Shown: piece after piece, positions 41,823 to 56,400 of the stretch
Numbering within the stretch: position 1 is the stretch's first letter
Layout: each line of letters opens with the position of its first letter
Program-made: the position numbers and the translations under genes
The notes under the pieces: model-generated
Seen by the model: only the letters and a program-made list of their open reading frames with translations
Databases searched by the model: none
Told to the model about the DNA's origin: nothing
Assembly: GCA_030789695.1 (NCBI GenBank)
Contig: CM061139.1
Span: 104,082,037-104,146,036 of the forward strand
DNA length: 64,000 bases
Direction of reading: 5' to 3'
DNA from: Scilla litardierei
Lineage: Eukaryota > Streptophyta > Magnoliopsida > Asparagales > Asparagaceae

Positions 41823-44800
41823 GTAAGCGATCTTGTTTCCCCCCTTTCTTTTTTCTTCTATTAAGATCATGTTTTTTTTTTGGTACGATATTAAGATCAT
41901 GTTCAATTCTCAACATTTGCCCTAATCGAATATTCGTATATGTGGCTTCAAATATGTGATCAGGTTCGTGGCATTTGTATATGCGGCGATCTCGGGATCG
42001 CGAGTTCGTCGAGGGACAGGACGGTGAAGTTTTGGACTCCAGATCCAGAGAAGAAGCACAGGTTTGTGCTGTCGAAGACTTTGGCAGGGCATTTAAGCTT
42101 CGTTGGTCCTCTGGCTTGGATTTCGCCGAGCGATCGGTTTCCTGACGGTGCGATTGTGTCTGGAGGGATGGATAAGCTTGTTTTGCTGTGGGATTTGAGG
42201 AGAGGAGAGGTCGCGGAGACGATGCAGGGGCATCAGCAGCAGGTGACGGGTCTTGCTGTTGATAACAATGGGGACATTGTTTCTTCGTCTATTGACTGGT
42301 ACGCTCTCTTCAAATGTGTTTGTTCCTTTATGGGGCTGTTTTCTTGGCTTCGATAAGAAATGCTAGTCACAATGTCGAAACTTTAAAGTTGGATTATGAC
42401 GTTTTATATTAAGAAGTTTTCAAGCAACTGTAGCACTCATTACAACCAATACCTTCGTTCCAATACTAAAATCTGCAATATCTTTCTAAAATACTTTCTG
42501 ATTATGAAAAGATAGGGAATGATTAGATTTTTAGTACAGTTCAGGTTTCTTCTCTCAATTGGCGCCTGTAATCTCAATTGATTTATTGGACTATTAGATC
42601 ATGGTGACTTTATGTAGTCATTATAAAATGAGGAGATGGTAGTTTTCAGTTTAGCTGGCATTGCTATTAGTTTTTGTACTAGCACAGTTGTACTTGTAAC
42701 ATCTATGAAGCATTGGCATGATGTTGTCATCAAACTTGATTAACATTGCAGCACACTCCGGCGGTGGAGGAAAGGACAGACAATTGAGGGTTGGGAAGCG
42801 CACAAAGTAGCTGTTCAGGCAGTTGCACAACTGCCCACTGGTGAACTTGTCACTGGTATGCCTTATGTATAAGGTTTATACTTTATAGTTTTAGATTTTT
42901 AACTATATTATGCTAATAGTATTTTTCTAAAGTTGTATATCTAATCAGTTTACTTTTCCAATGCTTATTTGAAGATGTGTGTTCTTTATATTTTGAATTG
43001 GAATTCTGCAAAGTATAAAAGATGTTCTAAACATGGGCATAGGCCAATATGAGTTTTACTTGTGCATGCTGTATAAACAGCATTTGCATGATGCTGTGCT
43101 ACGTGGAAAAATGCCACTAATTTCACAAAACTACAAGCCCCCAAAAAGTACAGAAAGCTTATGAAAAGAATGTAGAAAGTCTAAACATCCATTCCATGAA
43201 TATTCCTAACACCACTTAATACTTAAATCTGATTTGTGATGTATGATAGAATTATAATCAGCATTAATAACTATGTTACTGTGAAGAGCTAAATTTCTAC
43301 AATGATAAACACCATGTTACCATGTTGATCCGGATCGTGCGAGCCGATCAAGGGTCATTAGCGATCTGGATAACTAAAAATAGCGGTCCAAACAATATGA
43401 AGAAGAAAGAAGAAGATCCAGATCAATCAACATAGGACTATATAATATATCATAAAAATTGAAACTGTGAGGAAACAAATGGATATGTCTTCTTTCTTGA
43501 TCATCAACATAGTAACACGTAATATATCATAAAAATTGAAGCATTGGGAAGAAAAATTTCGATAGTTGTTAATTGACTATATATCATTTTCATTCCTGTT
43601 TTACATATGTAAAGTAAGAAAAAAGGACAGCTGTTAATTGATCATATACCATTTTCAATCAAACAAATTTATATATGTACAATCAGTGGTGTTACTTGGA
43701 TTTTTTTACCTTGAGCGGATATAAAAATGATGCAAACAATACTCTAACCAATTATAAGTTCCAAACCAATCATATCGAAAGTTACGCTTTGCAGTTGTTA
43801 ATTGATCATATACCATTTTCAATCAAACAAATTTATATATGTACAATCAATGGTGTTACTGGGATTTTTTTACCTTGAGCGGATATAAAAATGATGCAAA
43901 CAATACTAACCAATTATAAGTTCCGAACCAATCATATCGAAAGTTACGCTTTGCTCTTAAATTTCTTATTTCTGATGTCTAATTTCTTCTCAAGAAACTA
44001 AAATACATACTTCTATTGCATCGTAAAGACTTCTGTTGCATCCTACAGATGCAAAAATTCATCGAGGCTATCATAAAATCACAACCTAAATGACGAGATT
44101 TTTCAGCAAATAGAGAATGATTTATTCAATCATATAGTGTGTGCTGGTAGAATATGTCATACGTGTGTCAATCTATTTGATTGTAGCTAAAGGTTCACCA
44201 AATTGGGGTTTCCCTATTGAGCCGGATCATTTCGGGGCAATCGAATCATTTAGCAAAGGATGACATGCGGCATAAACAAAGTCACATAATGTATAAGTAC
44301 TCAAATGAATGCTTTAATACTAGAATTTTACTAAAAGTAATACCAAAAAGGTATTAATAAACATTTCTTTTTAAAAGAACTCTTCATGTTTTTTATCTAA
44401 TCTAGCTAGTAGAGAATAGTCAGCCAGTTTTTTTACCATTTGTAAAACCAGACACATGATTATTTTATAGGTTGAAGCATATGATGATAATTTAAAAAGT
44501 TAATTAAGGTAATATTAGGCGACAAGCTCTTAGTCATTCATCTGGTATATCTTGATAATCTACTACATAAAACACAATTTTTTTGAATTCTAGAGCTGAT
44601 TAGGACAATCTGACTAAGACAAACAGGTTAATAGAAAGATGTCTCAGATTTAATCTTGATGAGTGAATGGTTGGAATAATAGTTTGTGAAAAAATTTGGT
44701 GGGGGACTTTTGGAGGGGAACTAAATTTTTAGTGCAACATTATTCATATTCGTTTAAATTTAATGCATAAAAAGTTGTGCTCTGCCTTTGAAACTTGGGC

Positions 44801-47800
44801 CATCGTCTTTCAAAATTTTAACGGTGAAAATTTAATGCACGGCTCAGATTTAATCTTGATGAGTGAATGGTTGGGATGATAGTATGTGAAAAATTTTGGG
44901 GGGACTTTTGGATTTAATCCGGATCTAATTTTGTACATATTTTTGAAATGTCCGAGACTTCACATCTCTCCCTTGAAATTGTGAGAGAGAAACTGAACTA
45001 TGCTTGAATGGAATTTAAAGGTTCAATTTGTTAAATGCTTTGCATGGTACAATTTAATTGAATGGCAGAGGCAAATGAATTGCTCAGTCTGTCATGCATA
45101 TCCTAAATTGTGAGAAAGTAAGCTGAATTTAAATGCTTGAATGATACCTCTAATTTTGTACATAGTTCTTGATTTAAATGAACTGCGCCCGCGCCGACGC
45201 TAAATTTTTGTTAGTTTAAATTTTAGAGGGGAAATAATTCTTGGGGAGAACAAAGATTTTGAGGGAATATCTTAAATGAACGGTGCGACGAAGGCGCCTG
45301 CTAAATTTTTTATGCTAATTTGTTGTTCCGTGCCTAAGGAACCCGCGCCAAATTTGTTGTTTCGTGTCGAAGGCGCCTGCACCGAATTTGTTGTTCCGCG
45401 CCGAAGGTGCCCGTGCCGCTAAATATTTTTACGCTAATTTATTGGTCTTTTAAATTTTGGCTGTAGAAATAATTTTTTGGGGAACAAAGATTTCGCGAGG
45501 GAAAATCTTAAATGAACCATGCCCGTGGGCACGGGTTATGACTAGTATCACATTAAATTATAAAGTCTCAGAAGCATAAGTTGATCATGTATCCCAAGCC
45601 GAGTAGAAAGTATATATGAGTTTTGACAAAATATTTGTAAAGATTATTGTCAAAAGATGTACCCATCAATGAGCAATGCTCATTGAATCAGATCAAGCTA
45701 AAAATCTTGTAGCAATTAATTTTCCTAAATCATTTTACTGGTTCAAATTTTTCATGCAAACGAGTTTGAAGATCACATTCCCATAGTTTTTCCCGCATTG
45801 TTAATTGATAAACTCTTAAAAATCAAATAAAAGTAGTAAATAATGACAACCTTAGGATTTCAAATCAAACCCTAGAGAAATAATTGACTGCTTATAGAAA
45901 AGAAACTCACGCGGTAGAGCAGGACGGCCATGGGCAAATTGCGACTGAAAACAACAAAATGGCTCAATTTATTCACCTCCCATAGCATACCACATACTAT
46001 TACCCGTATTGCGTATCAAACTGTACCACAAACTAGGTAACACTGCACCGATGTTAATAGTTAGTGGTTAAGGAAAAACAAAAGACAAACACTAAGCAAA
46101 TAAATGTGCAGCTATAACACGACTCATTGTCGTCCATGAAATACATATATGCCATGTATATATCTGTTCATTTACACAGTTGCATGTTCCTCTTGGTCAC
46201 TTACTTAGCTTGATCTGGTCATTTTTATGTTGTCAAGGGGGTTATGCGGTGGTATATACCACCATATATTCCATGACGTACACCAATGATGATAATAAGC
46301 ATTTCTATTTTTTAAATATACCTTCAATTGAATCTTACGCCAGATAGTCTCTTTATTGTTGAAATGGTTCAGGAGGATGTTCTTAGTCATTTCTGTTTTT
46401 CAAGTAGATGCCAAGGGTATAATTCTTCATTCCTAAATGGTTCCTTAAAAATTAGATATCATGTATCCAGGAGCCAGTTGCTGAACCACAATAACATGTA
46501 GATAAAATTCTTCCAAGCAGCCGATGTTGAAAATTGAACAGAATGGGTTTCCATCATAATTAAACTATCGAAGTATTTAGTTTTGTGATAACTGATGCCT
46601 ATGATGCACTGATTCTTTTGTAAGCACCACAAATTGTATCGAATAGTCACCGATACTCGTATCGGATACACGTATCTAATTCTTCTAAAAGGAATATATG
46701 CTGAGTATTTTAGCTGTATTGTGTATGTGCATGCCCATATCATATTGTATCTGATACTCATATCCATACGCCTGCAACCTAGCCTAAAGCGTATGGGCTC
46801 TATCTAGGTTTCTTTCCAGCCAATTTTATCTTGAAGACAGCCAGTAACTTGGCAAACTTCTAAACTTTAGCCCCCATATTTTATGGTTAAATAGAATTTT
46901 AAACTATCTAGCGATGGTGATTGTTTTCATTAATATATTGTTCCAAAAATTTACAATGAAGCGGTTTCCAAGTTAAATCTTCTTTAAGGTTTTGCTGATT
47001 GTGGGTTATGGAATTGTGATGAGGTAAAAAGTTAAATTTCCTAAGACCGATTTTTTTCTTTGTTTGGGTTGAAAATAAGGTTAGAGGAGTTTGGAAAAGT
47101 TTTTGTGGGGCCCTGAATTTTTTGTATTAGGATGGTTAATAAAAGTTGGATGTGGAGAAGTGAAGAAAAGATAGTAGGGCCCACACCGTAAGATAGAGAA
47201 TGAGATAAGAAAAATGTGTGTTTTGCTATGTACTAGAGTGGGGCATGCTCAGGAATCAGGATGTTTTGCAACCACAATTTTTGTTGGTTAGGCAACATGC
47301 TGTTATGGCGTTGGTCACATTAGTAAAGCATCATTATTTTCTAAACTGATGCCGAACGGAACTGAATTAAGTCGTGATTGAAGAATTTAGGAAAAGGACT
47401 AGTTAGTGATTTCTACAACAAAGGTTATAACTTATATTTTAAGCTTCTTATTATGAGAATCGAATGATCACTGATTTTTAATTCACATGTGATGATTTTC
47501 TTTGGACATCTTTCCCACATGATTGTCACACACTCGCACTCTTCTCATACAAAAGATTTTGAAGTTGCAAATACTATTTATAAAACTCAATTGTTAATTA
47601 ATTAGGAAGTCATAATTTAAAAGTTTTCATTATAGACCCATCTTTATAAGAGAAGAAGTGAACTCCTATCTAAATTTATAGTCAAACTCCTAATGGGATT
47701 TAATTACATCAATAAATAAAACAAAATAAAATAAACGAGCATTTCTTAGAACATAAAATCCTATAAAGACTCTAAAAAAGAAACTTAAAATGCTTCAAAT

Positions 47801-50800
47801 AACAAAATATAAAAGAACTCAAAGTTCATAAAGACTAAAGCGACTTAAAATCTAAATACTAGCTTGAATCTAAGTTGGATTCCTGTCACAAACCCAAAGT
47901 TTCATGCAAACAAATAGAGATTAGCTGTGAAATCCAAAGAAATAAGATACGACGCCTCACCAATGAATACAATATTTTGTCAAATTTCTAACTCAAGAAT
48001 TAGGCAAACAAACTTGCCTAGATGCCAAACACTAGAAGAGTGGTGAAGAAACCAGATAACAAACACACACATCTATATAGTTACATATACATGTGTGTCT
48101 ACGTAAGCACACACGTGTATGTTTGCATGAAGAGAGAATAATGCATGTCGATGAATATGAGCACTTATGTCATATATGGTGATGTGTCACAATCTTATGA
48201 AAAGAGGTCACATGCTACAAAACGTACACTTTATATGATCGTCTGATAGGTAGCAATGAGATTGTGTTACGTTATCATATAAGAGCAAACTTTCTCATAT
48301 CATATGATACTTTTCACATATATATATACACATGTATGCACATAAATCCATACACACATGTATGTATATTGACATATGCATACATAGACACACATACATA
48401 TACATACACATGCATATATACACACACATACATACATACATGTAGGTATACATCTGTTATACTATTGAGTGAAGTTTTGAATGAGTTTGCTGACTAGAAC
48501 AAAATGGTTGTGAGGACAACTTGGATTGAATTTTGAGAAATCGATGGGTATGATTAGAGTTTGAAATTTTTTTTGGACGAAACCTTAAAATTTTGGGAGG
48601 AACTAAATATGACATGAACTAAATTTTGGGTACCTAAAATTTTAAACTATGAAGGACACTAAATCCAAAGAGAATTAAATTTTTGGGGAATTACATTTTT
48701 AGTGGAATTGAATTCTTTGAGGGAACTAAATTTTAATTTAAATTTTGGAGAAATTAAATCTAGAGTGAACTAAAATTTTAAATTTTAAGGGGTACTAAAT
48801 CGGGAGGAAATTAAATTTTGGGGAACTAAAATTTTTGGTGGGAACAAAATTATTTGAGGAACTAAATTTTAGTTTGAATCAGGAGTTTAAATATCAGATA
48901 TCAGTATCATATCGGATTGTTAATTTACATATCAGAAATCAGATATCGGTGATAAATCAAGGATACATGTTAATATCAGGTTGCTCATACCGGAGTATAA
49001 GTATACAATTATAATATCATATATATATGTTTGTTCATATTACCAAAATATCATCAATATGATCACATAAATTTACTATAAATGTATTAAGTTACTACTA
49101 TCACGAACATACTATGTCCTACTATAAGTCTACAAATTAACAAAATATTAAAATTTAAAATACTGCATGAATAGAAAATAAATCAAAAGATTACTAGAAA
49201 GAGGGACTTACCCCACATTATTTAACAAGCTCATTTTTCACACGTCTCTTGGATAAATGTTTTAGCATATTTCGCATCTGATGAAGAACTATCATCTAAA
49301 GAAGATGAATCTGAGGTCCATGAATCAGAGCCTAAAGCTTACTCCTCGAGCTTTTGTTGCTTCCCCTTCCACTTTCCTCTTGATGATGATGCGATGGTTT
49401 TTCATTTCTTTGAAGTCTTTACCTTTTTTGCTAGCTCTTGGCAAATCAACTCTCATCGCTTTTTCAACGTGTCTCCATGTCAACTTTTCTCCATAGAAGA
49501 CTTCATCATCATGCTCATCATCTGAAGCAACAGAATTATAAACTGATTTTTGATGAGCCATCCACTTGGCCACTTTGTCATTTGTCATAGAATGATTAGA
49601 TATGATATCCATATATCTGCTCACAAATCTTTCTTTTAGTTGAGCATTGAATTTGATATAGACTTAGTCTTTTAATTTATCAGCACTTAGTCTATTCCTT
49701 CTTTTCATGTGAATTTATTAATTGGATATACAATTGCCAATTAGCCATCATTAGAAATGAGTATGTGCTGAATGGATGATATAAACAAAAATTTATTTAA
49801 AATTTTACCATATCAAAAACACTCCAATTTCTTTTACAACCATTCGAGCTAGTGATTAATCCCAAAATCCTCATTGCCATCTTCCTCAAATCAGGCGCCA
49901 TAACACCATGCAAAATCTACCAATTAACTAAACAATATAAACCAAAACCAAATTCCTTTTAGTTAGTTTAAACTTAAAATATTAAAAACTAATATAATAG
50001 GAAATTGATATTAGTTTTTTTGCTATTCTTGGATCAAGTGAAGGATTTTTAGCTTGTCTTTGCGATACTTCCCTCCAAAAGATCCGCTTTGATTTTGATA
50101 CAAAGATAGTTTAAGCTAATTTGGTACTGTATATTGAAATCATGGGCATACATTTGGAAGATGCACTCTGTGAATCCATCTGCAAAGGCACCATCTCCAT
50201 CAATATCCGCATGTCTTTGATAATAAAAACATGGCTTCAACAAATGACCAGTTATGTGCAAATTTTCAACTTATTATTTCATATTTCATCTTTATCCAAT
50301 TAGAATGGAGATTGGCCTGAATTTTTCTTATTATACTTCAAATTTAGTGCGACCTCCTTCTTGCACATGTCCAAGTCTTCATACAACCATCCCGTTGATG
50401 GAGTGTTGCTATTTGTCCTTCGAAAAACATTGACGATTGGATCAAAAATGTTCAATGTTACTGTAACGTTCTTCCAAAATGAATGGCTATTGATAATGGT
50501 ATACACCTACAAAGTATAAAATTAATCAAAAATATTACTTAGTTAACTCTTAATTGCGATACTATGCGAATCAAATAACAAATTAGATTAGATATTTGAT
50601 TTTTACCATTCTTGTTTGAGCAATCCTGGTGGAATTGACAAAAACCTTCAATTTGGACCTTTTCTCTTACAAGCTTTGCAATGATAAAAATACTGTAGCA
50701 GCAAAACTGATAACACTGGGCCTAACAAGATCGTCACCAATATGCTCCCTTAGCATATCAAAAACGATAGTATCAGCATACATATAGGCCTCAACAACTC

Positions 50801-53370
50801 TTACATCTAAAATTGCATTTTGAATACGCTTGATCTTTCCAATATCCTGTAATAAAAGATTTGATGTGTGTGCAACACATGAAGTCCAGAAAATAGAGGG
50901 TCGCCTCAAAGCTAACAATTTCGCTGCATCTATATTGTTCGATACATTGGTGGTCACTATTTTCACGACAGATCATTCACCTAACTTTTCAATTTTTGCA
51001 TTCACCGTATCATAAATATATTTGCCATCATGCACATCATTATATGTATTCTCAGAATCATAGAACATCGTTTCCGTATAAGTATGAATGACAATTTTCA
51101 TTTTGCTCCTACCCATGCGTTCATTCTAGCAATCTGTCATAAGACTACACCATGCAGCCTACATGTCTCGAAAAAAACTTCCAGCTTATCCGTCTTAGTA
51201 GCTACTTATTTAGAAAGATACTTTTCATTTATATCATTCATGTAGAATCTTTCAAATTCGGTCCATATTTGCTATCAGCTTCCAACATCATGCCAAAAGA
51301 TGAGTGATCTATCATAGATAATAGTGATCATGTCTCAAAAATACATCGTGCGATCCACTCGCACGCATCTTCTCATTCCTTCTTCTTCCCGTGTTTATTA
51401 AGCGTGGTTTGCACCCCTGTTCCTTTATTCTTCCATAGCCGTTTCAGCTTTCTCATTTCTTGAACATGCACATGCTTGTTCATACCTTAAACTTTCAGGA
51501 CCATGACTAGTTTCATAGGAGGACTTCTTCAATATTCTCATATCCAATTACCACCTCATCTCTAAGAGCTTGAATCTTTGCTTCCTTAATCTCTTGCGAT
51601 GATTATGTGGTTTTTAATGCATCAATTGTCTTCAACGTAATCTTCTATGAACTTCTGTGCAAGGAGCACAATTTTCTCTTTCCGGTAAGTTGTGTCTTGA
51701 AATGGCTATACAATCGTTTATGATATGCTCACAAAACTTGCACCTCAACTTCTCACCATGAGCCCAAAAATTTGTCCTTACCATAGCGGATTATGCTTTG
51801 CTAGATGCACCCGAAGACATTTTTAATACATACTATCAAAGAGCGCAAACATTAAAAAATTATTAAATTAAAATTTAAGATTTAAAATTTCAAAAAATTT
51901 ACTTAATTGTAAAAAATTATAGGATTTAAATGTAGATTCATATATTCAGGAATCAGGATATAACATCTTTATGTGTAGCCCAAAGGCAATATCATTATGT
52001 CAATTTCTATAGCCAAGAATTGGGCCTATGTGGTAGCCGGTAAGAGATTGTATCCAATACATAATCTCCATGTCAAATGTCAACACAAACTAATATAATA
52101 TCCATTATCCAATAATCCAATAAGCCAAGTTATTCAACTATACAAGTGAATGAATGAAACCCCAACCAATTAAGTGTTATATCTCCAATAAGGCAATAAG
52201 GCGATATCATGGCCTAATATTTGACAATAAAAATTAATTGGAATCAATTTCATTTTATTCTCATTTATGTACATCCCATGGTTTCCTCAAAACAATGTCA
52301 TTATCGAAATAATATTTTTCAAACCAACAATATTTATTATTTTCTCAGACAATGTCGTCATCGAAATAAATATTTCTCAAGTCTTAACCGAACAATTTTA
52401 TTCTCAGAACATTGAGAACACTGTCATCATAGAAATAATATTTTTCAAACCAACAATTTTTTTTCTCAGAACAATATTGTCATCGAAAAAATATTTCTCA
52501 AGTCTCAACCTAACAATATTATCCAAGAATATTATCCCAAGTTTCAAGTCTCAAGTCTTAACACAACATCAGAAAAAACTGGCATCATCAAAGATTAAAA
52601 AGAAGCGGTTACAGCCACAGAGAAGAAGAAGAAGCTGCAGCAACCGCATAAAAAGAAGAACTGAAGAGTAAAGAAAGAAGAAGAAGAGTGAAGAAGAAGA
52701 AGAGAGCGAAGAAGAAGATCAAAGAAGAAGTAGAAGAATTAGTGAAAAAAATTCCCGATAAATATGTACAAAATATAGAATTAAAATGAAAAATATAAAA
52801 ACTTACTTTTCTTATCGATTTACCTCAAATTTCCATTGATTTCGAAAGAATTGAAACATAAAAACCTTAATTTTCCGTCGGACGAGCGAGGGGGGGGGAG
52901 ACGATTGCGAGAGGTTAGGTGCGAGCGAAGAGTGAACAAAGCTGACTATTTGGGTTTTAATTAAACCGGTTTGGATCGATTTGATCAAATCGATCCAAGA
53001 TCCAAACCCGTTAAATTTTTTTTTACAAACTCGCGTGGAATTGTAATGGCTTTTTCGGCCGAAATCGACCGCATCAGCAGATAAACCTACACATTGTGGG
53101 CTTTTTTCTTCAAAATATATCAGTATTGGACTAGATTGGGGCTGATATCGATATATCGGCCGATATTTAAAATATCGGGTTGAATGTGGGTAAAATATTT
53201 TATTGGATGGGAGTATTTTGAATGTGACTACAAATTTTTTGGTTTGGGGATATTTTGAATTGCCTGCAAATTTTTTTGGAGGAAGATTTTGAATGGGTTG
53301 AAATTTACGTGTGGAATATTTTGAATATCTCGTGACCTATGGTCACGTCGACTCATGGGTTATGACTATT

Positions 53371-53401
<31 letters not shown>

Positions 53402-56400
53402 AAATGACATAGCCCAAAATAATCTCATTTGGGGCGATGCGAAGCAAATGCCGATATTACATAAATATGAGAAAATTAAGATTATATAAATTTTAATGTT
53501 TATCAAAACTATATACTATCAAAGTATATGAAAAAATTACAAATTAATTTATCTTGAAGAAAATTTTTAATTGTGTGAAATTATAATTAAAAAAATCGGA
53601 TTCTATAATTGTACATATCAGTAGATAATATTTAGGGTTTGATAATGAACGAGCTCGGCTATTTGAAAGAATATGTATGCATTTCATGTGTTAATGTGCC
53701 ATAACTTTAAAGAAAACCAAATCAAATTGGTTCTTTAATTTTTGTCTAGTGTCAATTATTTAGAGGCATATGCTAACATTGGCTTAATTTAGATGGGGGG
53801 ACTTGTAGAGGAATTCAACGGGTTCAAAAACTTTGGTTGAGCCATGGCCCCTATGGAACATGGTGGCTCTGTCGTACTGACACATGCATGTATGTATACC
53901 TATACGTGCACATGCATGCATGCATACACACACATGCATATCATACATATATATGTATTTATATGTGTCTATGTGTGCGTATAGGTGTATGCATGCATGT
54001 ACATGTATGTATATATGTAGTTATATACATATGTATTTGTATAGGCATACACACGGATCAATTGTACCACAAATCTTGTTTGAGCATTAGACCTTTGGAG
54101 GAGCTTAAACTTTTCAAAGATGGAATGGTGCGAGCGTTTACATCCAATGTAATAATTGATACACACATACACACATACACACATCTGGTTAGATCATTAG
54201 AACTCCAGAAGAGGAACTTAAAACTTTTCAGGGATGAACAATGCGAGTATTTACATCCAATGTAATAATTAATTTCTTGATCTTTTGTAATATGCATTGA
54301 GTGCACTAGAAGGCAAAGCCATCATCACATAATCTACAAATTACAATCATACCAAACAACATATTTTTAACTTCTCGAAATAATATGACTTTTTGATACA
54401 CATATAGTTGAGAGAGTGATTGACACCTTTTGCCTCTTAAATGTTGGAGACATGTGGCTACACAATACTTGGGGTGAATAGAGTAAAGGCAAGCAAAAGC
54501 GTGTAATTAAAAGTTACTAAAATTAGGCGCACAACGCAGCGGAAATTAAAACAATTATCTCATCAACAACAACATAAAAGGAGATACGTCAAAACAAATC
54601 GCAAACACACGAGACATATCATGGTTTGGATCCCTATTCCAAGGCGATCCTACTCCAGTCCCACGTTGCAATTGCACTCCACGGATTCCACTATCAAGCC
54701 TTTTCACAAGGCACACAATTTTTCCACTACAGGAGTACAAATACAAAATCCCTTCCGGGATACCAACACGCACATTTTACAAGTGCCACACTCTTTTCAC
54801 AAGAGCCACTCTTTTCACAAGAGCGTATCTTTTCACAAGATAACAAACCCTATTCCAAAGGTAATCCCTATTCCAAGGAAATCACACCTTTCTTTCCAAA
54901 GAGACACTCCCACAGCCCGGGAGCAAGGTTTCAAATGAAACAAAGAAACAAATATAGTCTTCCTATTGCCTTGATTAAATATACTTACAAACCGTGAAAT
55001 GTAAAGGCAAAGAAAGATTATTGTCCAAGTGCTAAATGTAAGCGTGATGTACTATTTGACTTTCCTTGAGCTTGGAGTTCAATTCAACATGAAGGAGCTA
55101 TAAGGGAAATGAGAGAAATGAAGTGAGAATGAAAGTTTCTCTCTAGTTTTTGGTTCTCTAAAATACTTTCAATATGTGTGGAGAGATGCCAAAACAGCCC
55201 CTCAAACTGGCTTAAATAAGCTCACAAAACAATCCACAAAACGTCGAGAAAAATGGCTAGTCCAAACCCAATGGCTAGTTTTTGGGGGTCGACCAGGCAT
55301 CTGGAGTTCATGGTCCAGGAGCCTGGTGCACTGTTCAGACGACTGGTCTGACGCTATACAACGTCCGACAGAATCTGCCTAGAATGACACTCGATCACCA
55401 AAACAATCATAACTGACTCAAATGAACTCCGATTATGGTGATTCAAGATGCGTTGGAAAGCTAACAAGATTTGCTATCTGATGGACTTGGAATGGATGAG
55501 AAATTCCAACCACAGAAAAAATGACATCAGTTTGGATACAGACTGACGACAAAAAGATAGTTTTTAGAAAACAGAGAACACTGATATTTTTGGCTTAACT
55601 GACCAGACTTCTGGAGTTCATCGACCAGATGTCTGGACCACTGTGCAGACGCCTGGTGAATAAACTTCAGATGTTTGTACTTCTTAGGATATTTGGCTAT
55701 CAGAAACTTGGATACGCCAGACGTCTCATGAGTGTATACCAGACGTCTGGTGATAGGCTAAAAACATGAATTAGAGTGTTTTGGTCATTCAACCTATTGG
55801 GATGGATTCTAGGAAGTTCCTATGGATCTCTAAGATGGAAAATGACATGGAAACGTGTGTGTGTCCTTCTAATCAAGGCATACACGTATTCTACTACAGA
55901 AGGAGCAAAATACATAAAGAATCATAAAATGATTTACAATATTCTTCTTGATTCTTTATGGCTTCAATGTCCATTGCTCCAAGCCTTGAGTCCATCATCC
56001 CAACACCGTATGTTTCGTCTCCTCTTGATATAATCAATGTTAAATAACTGAGACTAAAACATAAAATATGATTAGCACACAAAATAATGTTGATCATCAT
56101 CAAAAAAACACTGGTCTTGAACTCAAGAACCATCATTAACACATTTCTTGCTGATACCATTTAAGCTAATATTGGCTTTATCAGTGCACTTGTTTTGCTC
56201 TCTCTGCTGGCAGCTTGCATTCACCTTTTCACTACATTGAGTTTTATATGGTGTGATTATGATTTATGAACATTATGAAGCTATTAGAACTCACAAAGTT
56301 TCATGGGGAAATGTTTATTGGTTGAATATTGTGACTTTTTGAACGGTTTCTGAGAATACAGTTGCAAGCTTTAGTGTTGGATTCCAAAACTATACAATTA

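Noticed and set aside
53837..54265. 142-residue frame rich in His/Tyr/Ile/Thr
   Set aside because: Runs through a CATG/CATA repeat zone; no protein features.
54442..56141. Solo LTR read as a complete element with its own target duplication
   Set aside because: The 5-mers beside the ends do not match and no internal region adjoins, so only a solo LTR is claimed.
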